Source of the DNA: J054 sp965223095
Lineage (GTDB): Bacteria; Pseudomonadota; Gammaproteobacteria; Steroidobacterales; GCA-2729495
Length of the DNA: 64,000 bases
Assembly (NCBI GenBank): GCA_965223095.1
Contig: OZ244979.1
Span: forward strand, 930,001-994,000
Direction: 5' to 3'
The position numbers were made by a program, and so were the translations under genes. This document shows, piece by piece, positions 8,202 through 17,887 of the stretch. Each line of letters opens with the position of its first letter. The first letter of the stretch is position 1. Below the pieces are notes generated by a model, which was not told the DNA's origin, did no database searches, and saw only the letters and a program-made list of their open reading frames with translations.

Positions 8202-8628
8202 TAGCATCGTGGTTCTAATGTTGGTGAATTTCGTGTTTCGCCACTTAATAGCCGTGTTTTCCGCGCAACAACTGGGTATCGGAGCGGCTACAACTTCAGC
8301 TCGGACAGCTTAGCAGTCGCCGAGGGTTCCCGCCTGCTCGGACTTTGCCTATTGCTAGTCAGTCGACGGGATGTTTTACGGTGGATAGTTCACCGCAGGA
8401 AGTCCCGGTGTGAAGCCCCATCGATTGTAGGCGCGAGGTCAGGGCCCTCTCGGAGCTTGTCATGTAGATGCACGAGGCTAGCGTTAGGCCGTAGGTTTTG
8501 AGGAGCAGACCGTGACATTCGAGGCCCACGGTTTAAGAACTTCAATACTGTGAACTCCTCAAGGCCTTTTGTGCCGGGAGTCTTATACGATTGCGCCGAT
8601 ACTTTAGAGAATTGAAGAGGCTGATCCC
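8202..8628. other. 427-bp non-coding stretch with nested hairpins
   Basis: No frame here looks coding. The clearest structure is TTGAGGAG (8498-8505) pairing with CTCCTCAA (8555-8562), enclosing a second stem, ACCGTG (8509-8514) with CACGGT (8527-8532). Upstream, CGGTG pairs with CACCG near 8379-8395 and CCGAG pairs with CTCGG near 8320-8340. The stretch may hold an unrecognised RNA or a long leader of the M48 protease gene. It does not match tmRNA, 6S RNA or an intact RNase P RNA as I know them. Confidence 0.35.
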
Positions 8629-10473
8629 GTGGATATGGCGACTTTTGAGCGAATAGCGTGGGAAGCTGAAGAACTCGCCAACAGCAACTTTTCTCGCTAC
8701 AAATTCAACGTGGCGACGTACGCGGTGCTGGGCTACGTTGTTATCTTCGCGGTATTGATCGGCTTGCTTGGGCTTATCGCGGCTTGCATCGGGGCAGCTG
8801 TATACAGCACCGGCCTTTTCTTGCTGTTGCTCAAGAAGAAAATAGTCTTTTTGCTAATACCTTTGGTCTGGATATTGCTGAAAGCCTTGTGGGTTAAGAT
8901 GGAGTCGCCCACGGGATTCGAACTGACCCGGGACCGCTTTCCCAGACTTTTTGAAGAATTGGATGGCCTGTCGCGCTCGCTAAAATCGACCAAAGTACAC
9001 CAAGTGTTGCTGACGCCTGAGCTCAATGCAGCGGTTGTACAGACGCCGCGGCTGGGAGTTTTCGGCTGGCAACGGAATACGCTTTTTCTAGGCCTAGAGC
9101 TCTTGCTGACTTTGAGTCCCGAGCAGGCTAGGGCCGTAGTCAGTCATGAGCTTGGCCATTTGTCCGGCAAACACAGCGCGTTTAATGCGTGGATATATCG
9201 CATTCGTCTGACTTGGCAGCGTGTCATGAATAGCCTGCACGAGCAGGGTTCTATAGGCGCTGAACTGATGGGCCGCTTCTTTGATTGGTATGCACCGCAG
9301 TTTGCGGCTTATTCTTTTGCGTTGGCCCGGCGTAATGAATTTGAGGCGGATGCGATATCGGCGGCTATTACCTCACCTGAGGATGCGGCAGCAGCTTTGG
9401 TAAACGTGAATGTGACTGCTCCCTATATTGACGAGAATTATTGGGACGACTATTTCAAGCAAGCGGAGAAATACTCCCAGCCCCAACATTTGCCTTGGGC
9501 GGGCTTACACAGTTTTTTGTCGAAGAATTCCGCGGATGATCTAGATACACGCTTGCATAAAGCCCTAGAAGAAAAAACAGACTATGACGACACCCATCCA
9601 TCCCTAGCTGATCGCTTGGCTGCCCTGAAGATCTTACCGTGCCTGCCGGGGCCGTCAGAAGTAACCGCCGCTCAACTTTGGCTAGACACCGAATACGAGT
9701 CAATTATCAAGCAGTTTGACGATGATTGGTGTGCTGAAAATGCTGAGAAATGGGAGGCTAGACATGACTATGTGCAAAAAAGCCGCAAAACCCTACACGA
9801 GTTTTCTCAAAGACCAGTAGATAGCCTAAGTAATGATGAGCTTTGGGAGCGAGGGATTTTGACGGAAGAATTTGAATCCCGGGAGCAGGCCATATTGGCC
9901 TTGCGCGATTATCAACAGCGCTGTCCAGATGATCCCGATGTGGCTTTTGTCTTGGGCAGAAATCTGTTCGCCCTAGAAAGTGAGGCCTGCCTCGGCCAGC
10001 TTAAGAAAGCCGTGGAAAACCGTGATCTTGCCGTAGATGCTTGCCAGTATGCATACTGGTATCTGACAAACAAGGATCGTCAAGCCGAGGCGGAGAAATG
10101 GCGGGCAGATGCTGAGCGTATTCAAGCAGAGAACGCTGAAATACTGAATGAACGTCAGAACCTGACGGTGAACGATGAGCTAGCTACCCCCGACTTGGAT
10201 ACAGAGGATGCTCAAGAAATTGTCTCTGCATTGCGTTCATGCGCCTTGGTCAAACAGGCTTGGCTGGCTGAGAAGCTCATGCGGCACGAGACCCCGTTTG
10301 TCTCCTACGCCGTGGCCGTCACCTGCAAGGGACTGCACTGGAACGAAGATGCCGTACAGCAGAAACTCGCGGAGGCTATGCCGGAAGCTAATGCATGGGT
10401 CATTCCAAAGCTGGGCAATTACAAACCACTGGCTAAACATATCATCAAGGCCGGCGCGCAGGTGATCGGTTAG
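8629..10473 (+). CDS. M48-family membrane metallopeptidase
   Basis: A 614-residue protein starting with GTG at 8629, placed 8 bp after a GAAGAGG ribosome site; an ATG at 8635 is the alternative. Two long hydrophobic segments (about residues 30-68 and 71-88) anchor it in the inner membrane. The zinc motif HELGH is at residues 173-177, and the third ligand Glu lies in NEFEADAIS near residue 248, the standard M48 (HtpX/Ste24-like) layout. The C-terminal ~250 residues are helical, acidic and TPR-like and may bind substrate. The likely role is proteolysis at the membrane, possibly in envelope quality control. The substrate is unknown. Confidence 0.85.
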   Translation: MDMATFERIAWEAEELANSNFSRYKFNVATYAVLGYVVIFAVLIGLLGLIAACIGAAVYSTGLFLLLLKKKIVFLLIPLVWILLKALWVKMESPTGFELTRDRFPRLFEELDGLSRSLKSTKVHQVLLTPELNAAVVQTPRLGVFGWQRNTLFLGLELLLTLSPEQARAVVSHELGHLSGKHSAFNAWIYRIRLTWQRVMNSLHEQGSIGAELMGRFFDWYAPQFAAYSFALARRNEFEADAISAAITSPEDAAAALVNVNVTAPYIDENYWDDYFKQAEKYSQPQHLPWAGLHSFLSKNSADDLDTRLHKALEEKTDYDDTHPSLADRLAALKILPCLPGPSEVTAAQLWLDTEYESIIKQFDDDWCAENAEKWEARHDYVQKSRKTLHEFSQRPVDSLSNDELWERGILTEEFESREQAILALRDYQQRCPDDPDVAFVLGRNLFALESEACLGQLKKAVENRDLAVDACQYAYWYLTNKDRQAEAEKWRADAERIQAENAEILNERQNLTVNDELATPDLDTEDAQEIVSALRSCALVKQAWLAEKLMRHETPFVSYAVAVTCKGLHWNEDAVQQKLAEAMPEANAWVIPKLGNYKPLAKHIIKAGAQVIG

Positions 10474-10511
10474 TCAAACCAAGGTTGCTGGCAAGATTAA
10501 ACCCAGTCAGC

Positions 10512-12095
10512 TTATTTGGAATCCGCCGGAATCAAGCGCACGATCTGTGAAGCGGACTTATGCTCGAGCAGTACATAGAGCTCGCCAGCGGGACCGATCT
10601 CAATATCTCTAAAGCGCGCAAGGTCTTCGATCAAAACCTCATTATTGACGACTTTGTTATCGACAATTTCCATGCGTCGTAGATCTGTTGAGCGCAAAGT
10701 ACCGACAATAATATCGCCCCGCCATTCGGGAAATTCATCACCGTGATAAAAGATAAGATTTGAAATGGCGGGCGATGGCGTCATGTCCAAGACTGGGAAT
10801 ATCGCATCCTCCGGATCCAAGTCTATGCCCGTGGCTTTGGCGCCTTTCACCGGTCTGCCGTCGTAGTTGATGCCTGTGGTGAATATAGGCCAGCCATAGT
10901 TGCCACCGGCGATGAGCCGATTCAACTCGTCGCCGCCGCGCGGGCCCATTTCCGTGCTCCAGAGATCGCCCGTTGCCGGGTCGTATGCAAGACCCTGGAC
11001 ACTGCGGTGGCCATAGGTCCATATGGCAGGTAAAGCGTTCTCGGTATCAACAAACGGGTTGTCCTTTGGAATACGACCGTCCTCATGTAAGCGCATGATC
11101 TTGCCGTAGGGCAGATCCAGATCCTGCGTCCCCATGAAATCCAAGGCGCCTTTCATACCCAAACTAAAGTAGACATGGTTTGCGGCATCAAAACTGATGC
11201 GGCCGCCGGCCGCTAGGTCGGAAGTGTTGGTATAGGTGTCGATATCAGCTTGCCAAATGATTTTTTCGTCAATCCACTGGCCGTCTTTGATGCGTCCCCG
11301 AACTAAGCGATTCATGGACACGGGTTGCTTAGCCTTACGGCTTAATTCATTGCAGTCGCTGCAGCGATCTGTATGGTGAATATAGATCCAGCCGTTCTTC
11401 TCATATTCTGGATGAACCGCCACATCGAGCATCCAGCCAAAGCCCATTACTTGGCCGAGAAAAGTACCGGAGTCATCATAGACCGGTGGCGTGCCGCTGA
11501 TTGGCGCGGACTTTTTGCCGTCGCGGGAAACAACACTTAAGCCGCGCATTCGTTCAGACAGCAAGATGCGACCATCGGGCAACGGCGCGATGGAAAAAGG
11601 CATAGGGTCTAAGCCGTCGGCAATGGTTTCTATGCGAAAACTATGTTTTTCGCTCGCGATGGGATCGGTGGGAATTTCAACGGGTATGTCATCGCGTTTG
11701 TCCAGAATAGTCGTGCCCTGGCGTTGCTCGGCGACATACAAGGCCAAATTCCAAATCTGCCGCTCTTTCAAGGTTTCTGACCAGGCCGGCATGCCGGTTT
11801 TGGGGAAGCCTTGGGCGATGTTTTCGGCAATTTCTTTGACCGAATCGCCGTGACGTAAGTCCATGCCGACCAAGGGCGTGCCCAGCGGCGCACCGCGTAG
11901 ATCTTCACCATGACAGACGGCGCATTGTTTGTTGAATAGCTTGATGAAGCCATCCTTCATGGGGATCTTGCTTAACGCTTCCCAGTCCACCTTCGCCGGA
12001 TCAAAGCCCTGCGCCGTGGCCGATCCGGTGATAATGCTTAGCGTCAATAGTAAGACAGGGGCGAGTTGAGCGGGTCTGCTGCAAAACTTCAGCAT
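10512..12095 (-). CDS. Cytochrome c-PQQ-dependent sugar dehydrogenase fusion
   Basis: A 527-residue exported protein with a signal peptide ending around ATAQG. Residues ~45-135 form a cytochrome c domain with heme motif CAVCH and a downstream Met (GMPAW) as likely axial ligand. The remainder is a six-bladed glucose/sorbosone dehydrogenase propeller, with HPEYEKNGWIYIHHT, YGHRSVQGL and EMGPRGGDELN signatures. The soluble domain would oxidise a sugar or alcohol with PQQ and pass electrons to its own heme. It ends 38 bp from the convergent M48 gene. No PQQ biosynthesis gene is visible in the window. Confidence 0.88.
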   Translation of the reverse strand: MLKFCSRPAQLAPVLLLTLSIITGSATAQGFDPAKVDWEALSKIPMKDGFIKLFNKQCAVCHGEDLRGAPLGTPLVGMDLRHGDSVKEIAENIAQGFPKTGMPAWSETLKERQIWNLALYVAEQRQGTTILDKRDDIPVEIPTDPIASEKHSFRIETIADGLDPMPFSIAPLPDGRILLSERMRGLSVVSRDGKKSAPISGTPPVYDDSGTFLGQVMGFGWMLDVAVHPEYEKNGWIYIHHTDRCSDCNELSRKAKQPVSMNRLVRGRIKDGQWIDEKIIWQADIDTYTNTSDLAAGGRISFDAANHVYFSLGMKGALDFMGTQDLDLPYGKIMRLHEDGRIPKDNPFVDTENALPAIWTYGHRSVQGLAYDPATGDLWSTEMGPRGGDELNRLIAGGNYGWPIFTTGINYDGRPVKGAKATGIDLDPEDAIFPVLDMTPSPAISNLIFYHGDEFPEWRGDIIVGTLRSTDLRRMEIVDNKVVNNEVLIEDLARFRDIEIGPAGELYVLLEHKSASQIVRLIPADSK

Positions 12096-12205
12096 GGTGC
12101 TTCCTTATCGTTGTTAGGGTCCATAGTCCCTGCTAACTACAATTCTTAGCGGGAATGGAGGCCATTGCCAACGATGCTGGGGGTCTAGTCGGCGAAAATG
12201 GTCAG

Positions 12206-13846
12206 TTAACGGGGCGGCCGGGCCGAATAGAGTCCAGCGATGCCCGTTAAGCCCACCAGCCAGCCCAGCCAGGCGGGGCTGGCTTGGAGCCCGATGAGCA
12301 GTGCGCCGGCGACGAGGGCCGCGGCGCCCGCGACTAGGCGAAATTGCCGTGCTTCGCGTTTGCGAATGACCCGTGGATCGGGCAGCGGCAGCCGGCCATC
12401 ATGTTCCAACACTTGATCGACCAGTTTCCGAGCGACCGTCGGTAGGCGTTCTAGGCTGTATCTAATGTCGGGTATATCGCGAATAATTCTTTGGGCCGTG
12501 GCCTTGGGCCCGGTTTGTTCGGCCATCCAGCGTTTAAGAACGGGCTGGCCTGTTTCCCATAGGTCTAAGTCGGGATAGAGATCCCTGCCGAGACCCTCTA
12601 TTTGCACCAAAGTTTTTTGCAGCAGAATCAACTGCGGTTGCACTTCCATACTGAAACGCCGGGCCACCTGAAATAGGCGAATCAATACTTGTCCGAACGA
12701 AATATCTTTCAAGGGTTTGTTGAATATGGGTTCGCAAACGGTGCGTATGGCTGATTCAAGTTCATCGACGCGCGTATCGGCAGGTACCCATCCGGAATTA
12801 ACGTGCAATTGCGCGACCCGGTGATAGTCGCGATCAAAAAACGCCAAGAAGTTCTCGGCTAGATACCGGCGGTCCCGGTCTTCCAGTGTGCCGACAATGC
12901 CAAAATCTACCGCGGCGTATCGCGGGTTTTCGGGATCTTCAACATCAACAAAAATATTGCCGGGATGCATGTCGGCATGAAAAAAATTATCCCGAAATAC
13001 CTGGGTGAAGAAGATCTCTACGCCATTGGCCGCAAGTTTGTCGATGTTAGCGCCGGCTTGCTGCAATCTCGGCATGTCGCTGATGGGTATGCCATGAATG
13101 CGTTCCATCACCATGACTTGTTCGCGGCAGTAGTCCCAATAGACTTCGGGAACGTAGATCTGCGCGGAGCCCTTGAAATTCCGTCTTAGCTGGGCGGCAT
13201 TGGCTGCTTCGCGAAGTAAATCTAACTCGTTATAGATCGTCTTTTCATATTCGGCGACGACTTCCACAGGACGTAGACGCTGGCCATCAGCCCAGTACCG
13301 TTGGGCGAGCTTAGCCACGGCATACAAGACCTCGATATCGCGTTCTATTTGCTCGCGTACCGCGGGCCGCAGTACTTTCACAATGGCTTCTTCGCCATTT
13401 TTCATGCGGGCTACATGTACTTGGGCAATCGATGCGGCGGCTAGGGCTGTAGATTGAAACTCGCTGAATACTTCTTGGAGGGGCTGGCCATAGGCGGATT
13501 CGATGCTTGCAATGGCTTGCTCGCCAGAAAACGGGGGTACCTGATCTTGTAGCTTGGCCAGCTCTTTGCCGATGTCTTCGGGCAGCAGGTCTTGCCGGGT
13601 TGACAAAGACTGGCCAAACTTCACAAAAATCGGGCCCAGCTCTTCCAGGGCCTCGCGGATGCGCACGCCCCTAGGCTTATCCGCGCTGCGCCGCCACCAG
13701 CTAGTGGGCCACAGTAAGAACAAAAAACGAGTCGGCCGCAGCAAATGTGTCGAGCTAATAAAATCATCAAGGCCATGGCGAACCAATATCCCTTGAATGG
13801 CAAGGAGCCGAAGTAGTAGCCGCGGTTTTAGCAGGCCGTTGTTCAA
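12206..13846 (-). CDS. ubiB: Ubiquinone biosynthesis regulatory kinase-like protein
   Basis: A 546-residue ABC1/AarF/UbiB protein needed for ubiquinone assembly. Family hallmarks are KFGQSLSTRQDLLP (the KxGQ motif), the Ala-rich loop in AAASIAQVHVA, HADMHPGNIFVD (catalytic loop) and VDFGIVG (metal-binding DFG). Two C-terminal hydrophobic helices (about residues 495-540) anchor it to the inner membrane. It overlaps the end of ubiJ by 4 bp and is the last gene of ubiE-ubiJ-ubiB. Confidence 0.95.
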   Translation of the reverse strand: MNNGLLKPRLLLRLLAIQGILVRHGLDDFISSTHLLRPTRFLFLLWPTSWWRRSADKPRGVRIREALEELGPIFVKFGQSLSTRQDLLPEDIGKELAKLQDQVPPFSGEQAIASIESAYGQPLQEVFSEFQSTALAAASIAQVHVARMKNGEEAIVKVLRPAVREQIERDIEVLYAVAKLAQRYWADGQRLRPVEVVAEYEKTIYNELDLLREAANAAQLRRNFKGSAQIYVPEVYWDYCREQVMVMERIHGIPISDMPRLQQAGANIDKLAANGVEIFFTQVFRDNFFHADMHPGNIFVDVEDPENPRYAAVDFGIVGTLEDRDRRYLAENFLAFFDRDYHRVAQLHVNSGWVPADTRVDELESAIRTVCEPIFNKPLKDISFGQVLIRLFQVARRFSMEVQPQLILLQKTLVQIEGLGRDLYPDLDLWETGQPVLKRWMAEQTGPKATAQRIIRDIPDIRYSLERLPTVARKLVDQVLEHDGRLPLPDPRVIRKREARQFRLVAGAAALVAGALLIGLQASPAWLGWLVGLTGIAGLYSARPPR

Positions 13847-14448
13847 GACTTAAGCTGCCCTTGCAAATTTTGCAGGCGTGCCTCGGCGCGATCGACGGCA
13901 CTGGAGAACTCGTCTACCGTGTCTAGGTGGTGTTGGACTTCGGCTTGCGTGGGCAGGTCGCGGCGTTCTTCGCGGAGATATTCAGAGACGCTACGGCCGA
14001 AACCGCGCGCTGCTCGGCCACTCCAATCACGTAGACCGCGAGCGGTGTTGCCTAGCTGGTGCGCGGCGACATCGCCGACAATCTTAGACAGTTCTTCTTC
14101 GGGGTCTGGACGCACCATAGTCAATAGCGCGCGAAACTGTTCGGCAAGTTCGGGGTCACCGTCGATATGTACGGCACCTGAACGCAAGATGTCTTCAGGA
14201 TCACTTAGCAGTAGGCGTGCAAAACCCAAGCCGCTGCTACGCAGTTCGACGTCGGCTGGCTCGTCGCCAGCAGATTCCGGCAGGATCAGTTCGCCAGCTT
14301 GCACGACCAGCCGCATTCGTGTGTCCATCGGCTGCAGGACGATGGCTAAACTGCGGCCCTCCAAAGCGTTGCAAATTCCGCGGGCGCTGGCCGAATCTTT
14401 GATGCCCCGATTCAAAAGAGCGGTGATGGGCTCCAGCAGGGCATCCAT
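13843..14448 (-). CDS. ubiJ: Ubiquinone biosynthesis accessory factor UbiJ (SCP2 domain)
   Basis: A 201-residue protein with an N-terminal SCP2-type lipid-binding domain (residues ~15-115) and a C-terminal helical, charged tail ending in a coiled-coil segment. UbiJ works with UbiK in the soluble Ubi complex that carries the hydrophobic intermediates. The gene lies 1 bp after ubiE and overlaps ubiB, the standard gammaproteobacterial order. Its partner UbiK is encoded about 15 kb away at 29318-29587. Confidence 0.92.
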   Translation of the reverse strand: MDALLEPITALLNRGIKDSASARGICNALEGRSLAIVLQPMDTRMRLVVQAGELILPESAGDEPADVELRSSGLGFARLLLSDPEDILRSGAVHIDGDPELAEQFRALLTMVRPDPEEELSKIVGDVAAHQLGNTARGLRDWSGRAARGFGRSVSEYLREERRDLPTQAEVQHHLDTVDEFSSAVDRAEARLQNLQGQLKS

Positions 14449-14449
14449 G

Positions 14450-15202
14450 TCAGTAGCGCTGGCCTATGTGCAAGGCGACGATACCGCCACTGAGATTATG
14501 ATACCGGCAATCCTCTAGACCGGTGGATTGCATCATACTCAGCAGCTCATCTTGCGCGGGATGCATTCTTATGGATTCTGCCAGATAGCGATAGCTGGCA
14601 GCATCGCTTGTGACCAGCTCACCTAATGCCGGCAGAACTTTAAACGAATAAAGGTCATAGACTGGCTTGATAAAATCCAAAATAGGCCGTGAGAACTCTA
14701 ATATCAAAACTCGCCCGCCCGGTTTTAGAACTCGCGACATTTCTTGCAATGCCTTTTCTTTATGAGTCACATTGCGCAGTCCGAAACCGATGGTGATGCA
14801 GTGAAAGCAAGCATCATCAAAAGGTAATTTTTCCGCATTGGCTTGCGCCAGCCAGACATTGCCGACAATTCCCCGATCTAACAGACGCTTCCGGCCTTCA
14901 GCCAACATCGCCGCGTTAACATCAGTGAGCAGCACACGTCCCCACGATTCCACTTGCCCGCTCATACCGGCGCTCAGATCGCCGGTGCCGCCGGCCACAT
15001 CGAGGGCTCGCTGGCCCGGCCGTAAGCCCGTCCTTGCCAGGGCGAATCGTTTCCAATGTCGATGCAGGCCAACCGACATTAGATCGTTCATGATGTCGTA
15101 CTTGCTGGCAACTGAGTCGAAGACACCACGCACGCGCCGTGCCTTGTCAGGCGTGGCGACACTTTCGAAGCCGAAATGGGTGGTGTCTGGTGATTTATTC
15201 AT
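14450..15202 (-). CDS. ubiE: Ubiquinone/menaquinone C-methyltransferase
   Basis: A 250-residue SAM-dependent methyltransferase for the C-methylation step of ubiquinone (and menaquinone where made). The SAM motif ALDVAGGTGDLS and the UbiE signatures YDIMNDLMSVGLHRHWK and RVLKPGGRVLILEFSRP are clear. An upstream GTG at 15220 would add six residues; the ATG at 15202 gives the usual N terminus. It is the first gene of ubiE-ubiJ-ubiB. An inverted repeat lies upstream at 15268-15300. Confidence 0.95.
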   Translation of the reverse strand: MNKSPDTTHFGFESVATPDKARRVRGVFDSVASKYDIMNDLMSVGLHRHWKRFALARTGLRPGQRALDVAGGTGDLSAGMSGQVESWGRVLLTDVNAAMLAEGRKRLLDRGIVGNVWLAQANAEKLPFDDACFHCITIGFGLRNVTHKEKALQEMSRVLKPGGRVLILEFSRPILDFIKPVYDLYSFKVLPALGELVTSDAASYRYLAESIRMHPAQDELLSMMQSTGLEDCRYHNLSGGIVALHIGQRY

Positions 15203-15267
15203 GGGCCTGTCCGGCCGCACATTCTACCTGCTCCGCAGGCTGCCGGGGGGCCGAGTTTATTGTCAGC

Positions 15268-15300
15268 GAGTTCAGGCTTGCGGAAAACTTGCTTGAACTC
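15268..15300. repeat. Inverted repeat upstream of ubiE
   Basis: GAGTTCA at 15268-15274 is repeated inverted as TGAACTC at 15294-15300, with a GC pair continuing the symmetry inside. It lies about 65 bp ahead of the ubiE start in the 280-bp gap before the next gene. It could be a regulator site or chance; nothing else stands out in the gap. Confidence 0.3.
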
Positions 15301-15499
15301 AGTGGCGTTGCTGAAAATCTTGGTGCCGACCGAACACGCATAACCTGGCATAAGCATTACAGCGGAGCAATTTCGTTTGATTTATCCCGACAGCGCCATG
15401 CAGTCACCTATTTTTCTGCTCAGATCCTGCATGCTTGAGCGCAGGACAAATACTGACCCGCTTGTCCAAGCGCAGCCCACAAGCTGAGTTCAGGTTTCA

Positions 15500-16390
15500 C
15501 TAATCGGCGCTAGCCGCGTGGCGTAGGCTCCGATAGCTGGCCAATATCAATGCGCAGACGATGCCGCACAAGCTCATGACCACGGGATATTCCAGCGGGC
15601 GCACCCAAAATTCGGGAATCATTCCAAACGCGGCGGCACTTTCCACTAGCACCCACCAGCAACCCACGGTGGGAATGGCATAGCGCAAGGCAGGTCCAGC
15701 GAATCGCAGCTGCACAAGCTTCCAAAGCAAGTAACTGCCCCAGACCGCCAACAGCAGCAATATAGTTGCCGTGATGGGACTATCGGGACCAAGAATGCGT
15801 GGATCGAAAATCAATATGTTGAACACGTAAAAGAACCACACGACAAACAAATATTCTAGACAGGCAATTCGTGAATACTGTCGTTGGTAGCCTGGCGTAC
15901 GTTTCGCGGGCCAGATGCGCAAGTTTCTATGAAACCAGAGAAACATGCGGCAGTGTGTGTCTTTGTTTGATCCCATCATGATGACTAGCATCAGCATTAA
16001 TACAACCGATGCTTCGATCATCAATAGTCCGGGCGTAAACAGAGTGAAGCCTTGCCATTGCAAGGGCTGAATGTTCAGCAGCATTGCAAAGCCGTTAAAT
16101 CCGGCTTCTACCCAACCCGTCCAGATTAGCGATCCGGCCAGCAATCCCATTAGGCTTGCGGTGACCTCATCTTGCTTAAATCCTCGCCACATGATGAATA
16201 TGCCCAAGGCACCCACCAAGAAAGAGGTAAGCAGTTGCGCCGGGCCCAGCAGCAACTCGTGCATGAGTATCATCAAGCTGTGGGCGACCGGTCGCCAAGA
16301 CAATATCACTGCAAAGGCCAAGAGCCCAAGCAGGGGTGGCCGAGTTGCGGACTTGATCCAAGGTCGCGAGCGGGTTTGATTGTCGGTCAT
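15500..16390 (-). CDS. Polytopic inner-membrane protein of unknown function
   Basis: A 296-residue protein with about eight predicted membrane segments joined by short loops. The largest loop (about residues 150-185) is basic, including RNLRIWPAKRTPGYQRQY. I do not recognise a family, and no transport or catalytic motif is evident. The ATG at 16390 is preferred; a TTG at 16423 is possible and has a slightly better purine stretch ahead of it. It lies alone between ubiE and hslU, in the same direction. Confidence 0.7.
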   Translation of the reverse strand: MTDNQTRSRPWIKSATRPPLLGLLAFAVILSWRPVAHSLMILMHELLLGPAQLLTSFLVGALGIFIMWRGFKQDEVTASLMGLLAGSLIWTGWVEAGFNGFAMLLNIQPLQWQGFTLFTPGLLMIEASVVLMLMLVIMMGSNKDTHCRMFLWFHRNLRIWPAKRTPGYQRQYSRIACLEYLFVVWFFYVFNILIFDPRILGPDSPITATILLLLAVWGSYLLWKLVQLRFAGPALRYAIPTVGCWWVLVESAAAFGMIPEFWVRPLEYPVVMSLCGIVCALILASYRSLRHAASAD

Positions 16391-16543
16391 GATCCGCGGA
16401 TTGCTGAGGCCGTGATGTATCAACGATAACCTGCCGACGGGATTGCGACCAGTCCTTTGCGCCGCCTGCGCCGGCAGATTCGCACGCCGCGCATCGGCTA
16501 CTGCGCAAAGATCGCTGTGGCCTCGTCCGCGTGACCTAAACAG

Positions 16544-17872
16544 CTAGAGAATGTAACGACTCAAGTCTTCGTCTTCCACCAACGCGCCTAGGTGTTCTTC
16601 CACGTACTTGGCGTCGATGGTCAGGGCATCGCCCTGGCGGTCGGCCGCTTCAAAGGATAGATTGTCCAATAGGCGTTCCAATACCGTATGCAGGCGACGG
16701 GCGCCAATATTTTCATTCTGTTCATTGACTCGATAAGCGATATCGGCAAGTTTGCGCACGCCGGACTCGGCAAAGCTTAAAGTCACGCCCTCGGTGGCCA
16801 GCAAGGCCTGATATTGCTCACAAAGCGACGCATCAGGCTCCGTCAAAATTCTTACAAAATCATCGGCGGTAAGTGCCTTGAGCTCTACGCGAATCGGGAA
16901 GCGGCCCTGTAGCTCCGGAATCAAATCCGCTGGCTTGGTTACATGAAACGCGCCCGAGGCAATAAATAAGATATGGTCGGTTTTCACTAGGCCGTGTTTA
17001 GTTGTCACTGTGCAGCCTTCGACTAAAGGTAGAAGATCTCGTTGCACGCCTTCTCGTGACACGTCCGCACCGCTGGTTTCCGCGCGCCGGGCCACTTTGT
17101 CGATTTCATCGATAAATACGATGCCATTCTCCTCGACATTTTGAATGGCCGTGAGTTTTATTTCTTCATCGTTGACTAGTTTGCCAGCCTCTTCCTCTAC
17201 CAACAGCCTAAACGCATCGCCGACGCGTAGCTTGCGGCTGCGCTTTTTATTATTGCCGAGGTTTTGAAACATGCCTTGCAGTTGGCTGGTCATTTCTTCC
17301 ATGCCAGGCGGTGCCATGATTTCCACACCCACGGTCATGGCCTGCAACTCAATTTCGATTTCTTTGTCGTCGAGCTTGCCCTCGCGGAACATCTTACGAA
17401 ACTTTTGGCGTGTATCGGACTCTTCGGGCTTATCGGGTTGGCCTAGGGTGTTGCCGGACGGCGGCAGGAGAGCGTCGAGTATGCGGTCTTCGGCCGCATC
17501 TTCGGCCCGATGGCGGACTTTCTCCATTGCCAGTTCTCGCGTTAGCTTGATGGATACGTCGGCCAGATCGCGAATGATGCTATCGACCTCGCGACCCACA
17601 TAACCCACTTCGGTAAACTTGGTGGCTTCAACTTTAATAAAAGGAGCTTTCGCAAGATTCGCTAAGCGCCGGGCAATTTCAGTTTTACCCACGCCCGTGG
17701 GTCCCATCATCAAGATATTTTTTGGCGTAATTTCATTACGTAGTTCTTCATCTACCTGCATGCGCCGCCAGCGGTTGCGCAAGGCGATGGCTACTGCGCG
17801 TTTGGCATCGTCTTGGCCGATAATATGTTTGTCCAATTCTTGGACAATTTCTCGCGGTGTCATCTGAGACAT
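16544..17872 (-). CDS. hslU: HslU ATPase, unfoldase of the HslUV protease
   Basis: A 442-residue AAA+ protein, the normal HslU length. Visible are the Walker A GPTGVGKTEIARRLA, the pore-loop segment KVEATKFTEVGYVGRE, the Walker B IVFIDEIDK, and the C-terminal RYIL end that inserts into HslV. The intermediate I-domain spans about residues 110-240. It lies 15 bp after hslV in one transcription unit. It unfolds substrates with ATP and feeds them to HslV. Confidence 0.97.
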   Translation of the reverse strand: MSQMTPREIVQELDKHIIGQDDAKRAVAIALRNRWRRMQVDEELRNEITPKNILMMGPTGVGKTEIARRLANLAKAPFIKVEATKFTEVGYVGREVDSIIRDLADVSIKLTRELAMEKVRHRAEDAAEDRILDALLPPSGNTLGQPDKPEESDTRQKFRKMFREGKLDDKEIEIELQAMTVGVEIMAPPGMEEMTSQLQGMFQNLGNNKKRSRKLRVGDAFRLLVEEEAGKLVNDEEIKLTAIQNVEENGIVFIDEIDKVARRAETSGADVSREGVQRDLLPLVEGCTVTTKHGLVKTDHILFIASGAFHVTKPADLIPELQGRFPIRVELKALTADDFVRILTEPDASLCEQYQALLATEGVTLSFAESGVRKLADIAYRVNEQNENIGARRLHTVLERLLDNLSFEAADRQGDALTIDAKYVEEHLGALVEDEDLSRYIL

Positions 17873-17887
17873 AGAGGATCCTGTGAC

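Noticed and set aside
8380..8570. RNase P RNA or group II intron
   Set aside because: Short stretches (GGAAGTCCCGG, GTGAACTCC, AAGGCC) recall RNase P RNA, but the universally conserved blocks are not intact and the order is wrong; no domain V of a group II intron is present.
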